Positions 5,201 to 5,822 of a DNA stretch of 5,822 bases are shown here, in pieces. How positions within the stretch are numbered: position 1 is the stretch's first letter; every line of letters starts with the position of its first letter. The notes under the pieces are model-generated. The model made no database searches and had not been told where the DNA came from. It saw only the letters and a program-made list of their open reading frames with translations. The stretch spans positions 1 through 5,822 of the forward strand of contig DUPI01000090.1 in the NCBI GenBank assembly GCA_012838395.1, read 5' to 3'. This DNA comes from Mollicutes bacterium. GTDB taxonomy: Bacteria; Bacillota_I; Bacilli_A; RF39; UBA660. The position numbers and the translations under genes were made by a program.

Positions 5201-5822
5201 ATGTTTAGGAAAAAAAAGGAACTAAAAGAGTTAGATGTTCAAAATTTAAATGAAATAATAATATTAGGAAAAAAAATTCTTAAAATTGTATATATTTTTG
5301 TATTTATTCTTGGTATTTATGCTATTACAGTATTATTAAAAGAATTAAATATTATTAATTTTATCTTAAAAACTCTTAAAATAATTTTACCATTATTTAT
5401 TGGTATAGGTATAGCTTGGCTGTTTGATCCTTTTGTTAAATATTTGAAAGAAAAGGGAATTAGAAGGGGCTTTGGTGCTACAATTGCCTATATTTTAATA
5501 TTGGTAACGTTAGCAATTTTATTAAGTGCTATAATTCCGGTTTTCTTAGAACAAGTAAATGATTTTGCCAAAAGTGTTCCTAGCATTTTAGGGACAGTTC
5601 GAGATTGGATAAGTGCTGTATTTGATAAGTTTGGAAACATTAGTAATATAAATATGACTCCTGCCAAAACAGAAATGTTTGATTCAATAGAAAAATTAGC
5701 TACTGAATTGCCTAGTACTATGCCTAAATCAGTTGTTAACTTTTTAGGAGCATTTTTCTCAGGATTAGGTGTCTTTGTTGTAGGACTCATAATTGGTTTT
5801 TATTTATTAATTAGTTTTGATA
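5201..5822 (+). CDS. AI-2E family transporter-like membrane protein (partial, runs off the window)
   Basis: The ATG at 5201 has AAAGGTG (5189-5195) as its ribosome binding site and lies 11 bases after the M23 stop with no terminator between, so the two are probably cotranscribed. The 207 visible residues have a charged start (FRKKKELKE), hydrophobic segments at about 26-46 and 53-74, the family-like FDPFVKYLKEKGIRRGFG (75-92), a further segment at 93-114, a soluble stretch at about 115-178 and hydrophobic sequence from 180. This layout matches the AI-2E transporter/PerM-like family (PF01594), usually 330-400 residues, so about half is missing. Members include autoinducer-2 exporters and sodium/proton antiporters, but most are uncharacterised, so the substrate cannot be assigned. 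The context hints at an envelope role only by adjacency. Confidence 0.88.
   Translation, partial: MFRKKKELKELDVQNLNEIIILGKKILKIVYIFVFILGIYAITVLLKELNIINFILKTLKIILPLFIGIGIAWLFDPFVKYLKEKGIRRGFGATIAYILILVTLAILLSAIIPVFLEQVNDFAKSVPSILGTVRDWISAVFDKFGNISNINMTPAKTEMFDSIEKLATELPSTMPKSVVNFLGAFFSGLGVFVVGLIIGFYLLISFD

Noticed and set aside
5488..5790. 100-codon open frame on the minus strand near the window end
   Set aside because: It is opposite the AI-2E-family gene, whose plus-strand frame stays open from 5201 to the end and has a ribosome binding site and membrane-protein character.
1..5822. CRISPR array, tRNA, rRNA, insertion sequence or defence system
   Set aside because: No regularly spaced repeats, cloverleaf-like sequence, rRNA-like sequence, transposase or defence-family motifs were seen on either strand.

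Overview
This is a strongly AT-rich stretch, with A/T favoured at third codon positions, carrying peptidoglycan precursor genes and a secreted cell-wall hydrolase. The SDSR-type MurE proteins, the direct murE-mraY junction, the strong GGAG/GAGGTG ribosome binding sites and the PcsB/CwlO-like coiled-coil hydrolase suggest a low-GC member of the Bacilli/Firmicutes. It may be one of the small-genome uncultured lineages near the Erysipelotrichia or the wall-bearing relatives of Mollicutes; the lineage is an inference. The second murE ends in TGA at the length expected from its neighbour, and Trp is encoded by TGG, so the standard bacterial code is in use and not the mycoplasma code.

Layout, all genes on the + strand. 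Positions 1-30 are probably the last codons of an upstream gene, followed by a weak terminator hairpin (26-55). A sigma-A-like promoter (62-90) then drives two tandem, homologous Mur ligases (113-1477 and 1534-2889), followed after 4 bases by mraY (2894-3883). A clear intrinsic terminator (3900-3929) ends this unit. A second unit begins at an extended -10 promoter (3992-4000). It encodes a secreted coiled-coil M23 peptidase (4020-5189) and, 11 bases later, an AI-2E-family membrane protein that runs off the window (5201 onward). There is no gene-free stretch over 300 bases.

Functionally, MurE adds the third amino acid to the UDP-MurNAc-dipeptide in the cytoplasm, and MraY transfers the finished UDP-MurNAc-pentapeptide to the lipid carrier at the membrane (lipid I). 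The M23 protein would cut cross-linked peptidoglycan outside the cell during growth or division. murF, murD, ftsW and murG, common partners of these genes in dcw clusters, are absent here.

The most interesting points are two. First, the two MurE paralogues differ at the amino-acid-selecting motif: the second has the canonical meso-DAP motif DNPR, the first has DDPH. Second, the 56-base gap between them folds into a long hairpin plus U-tract that looks like a terminator and also contains the ribosome binding site of the second murE. No defence system, mobile element, CRISPR array or RNA gene was seen.
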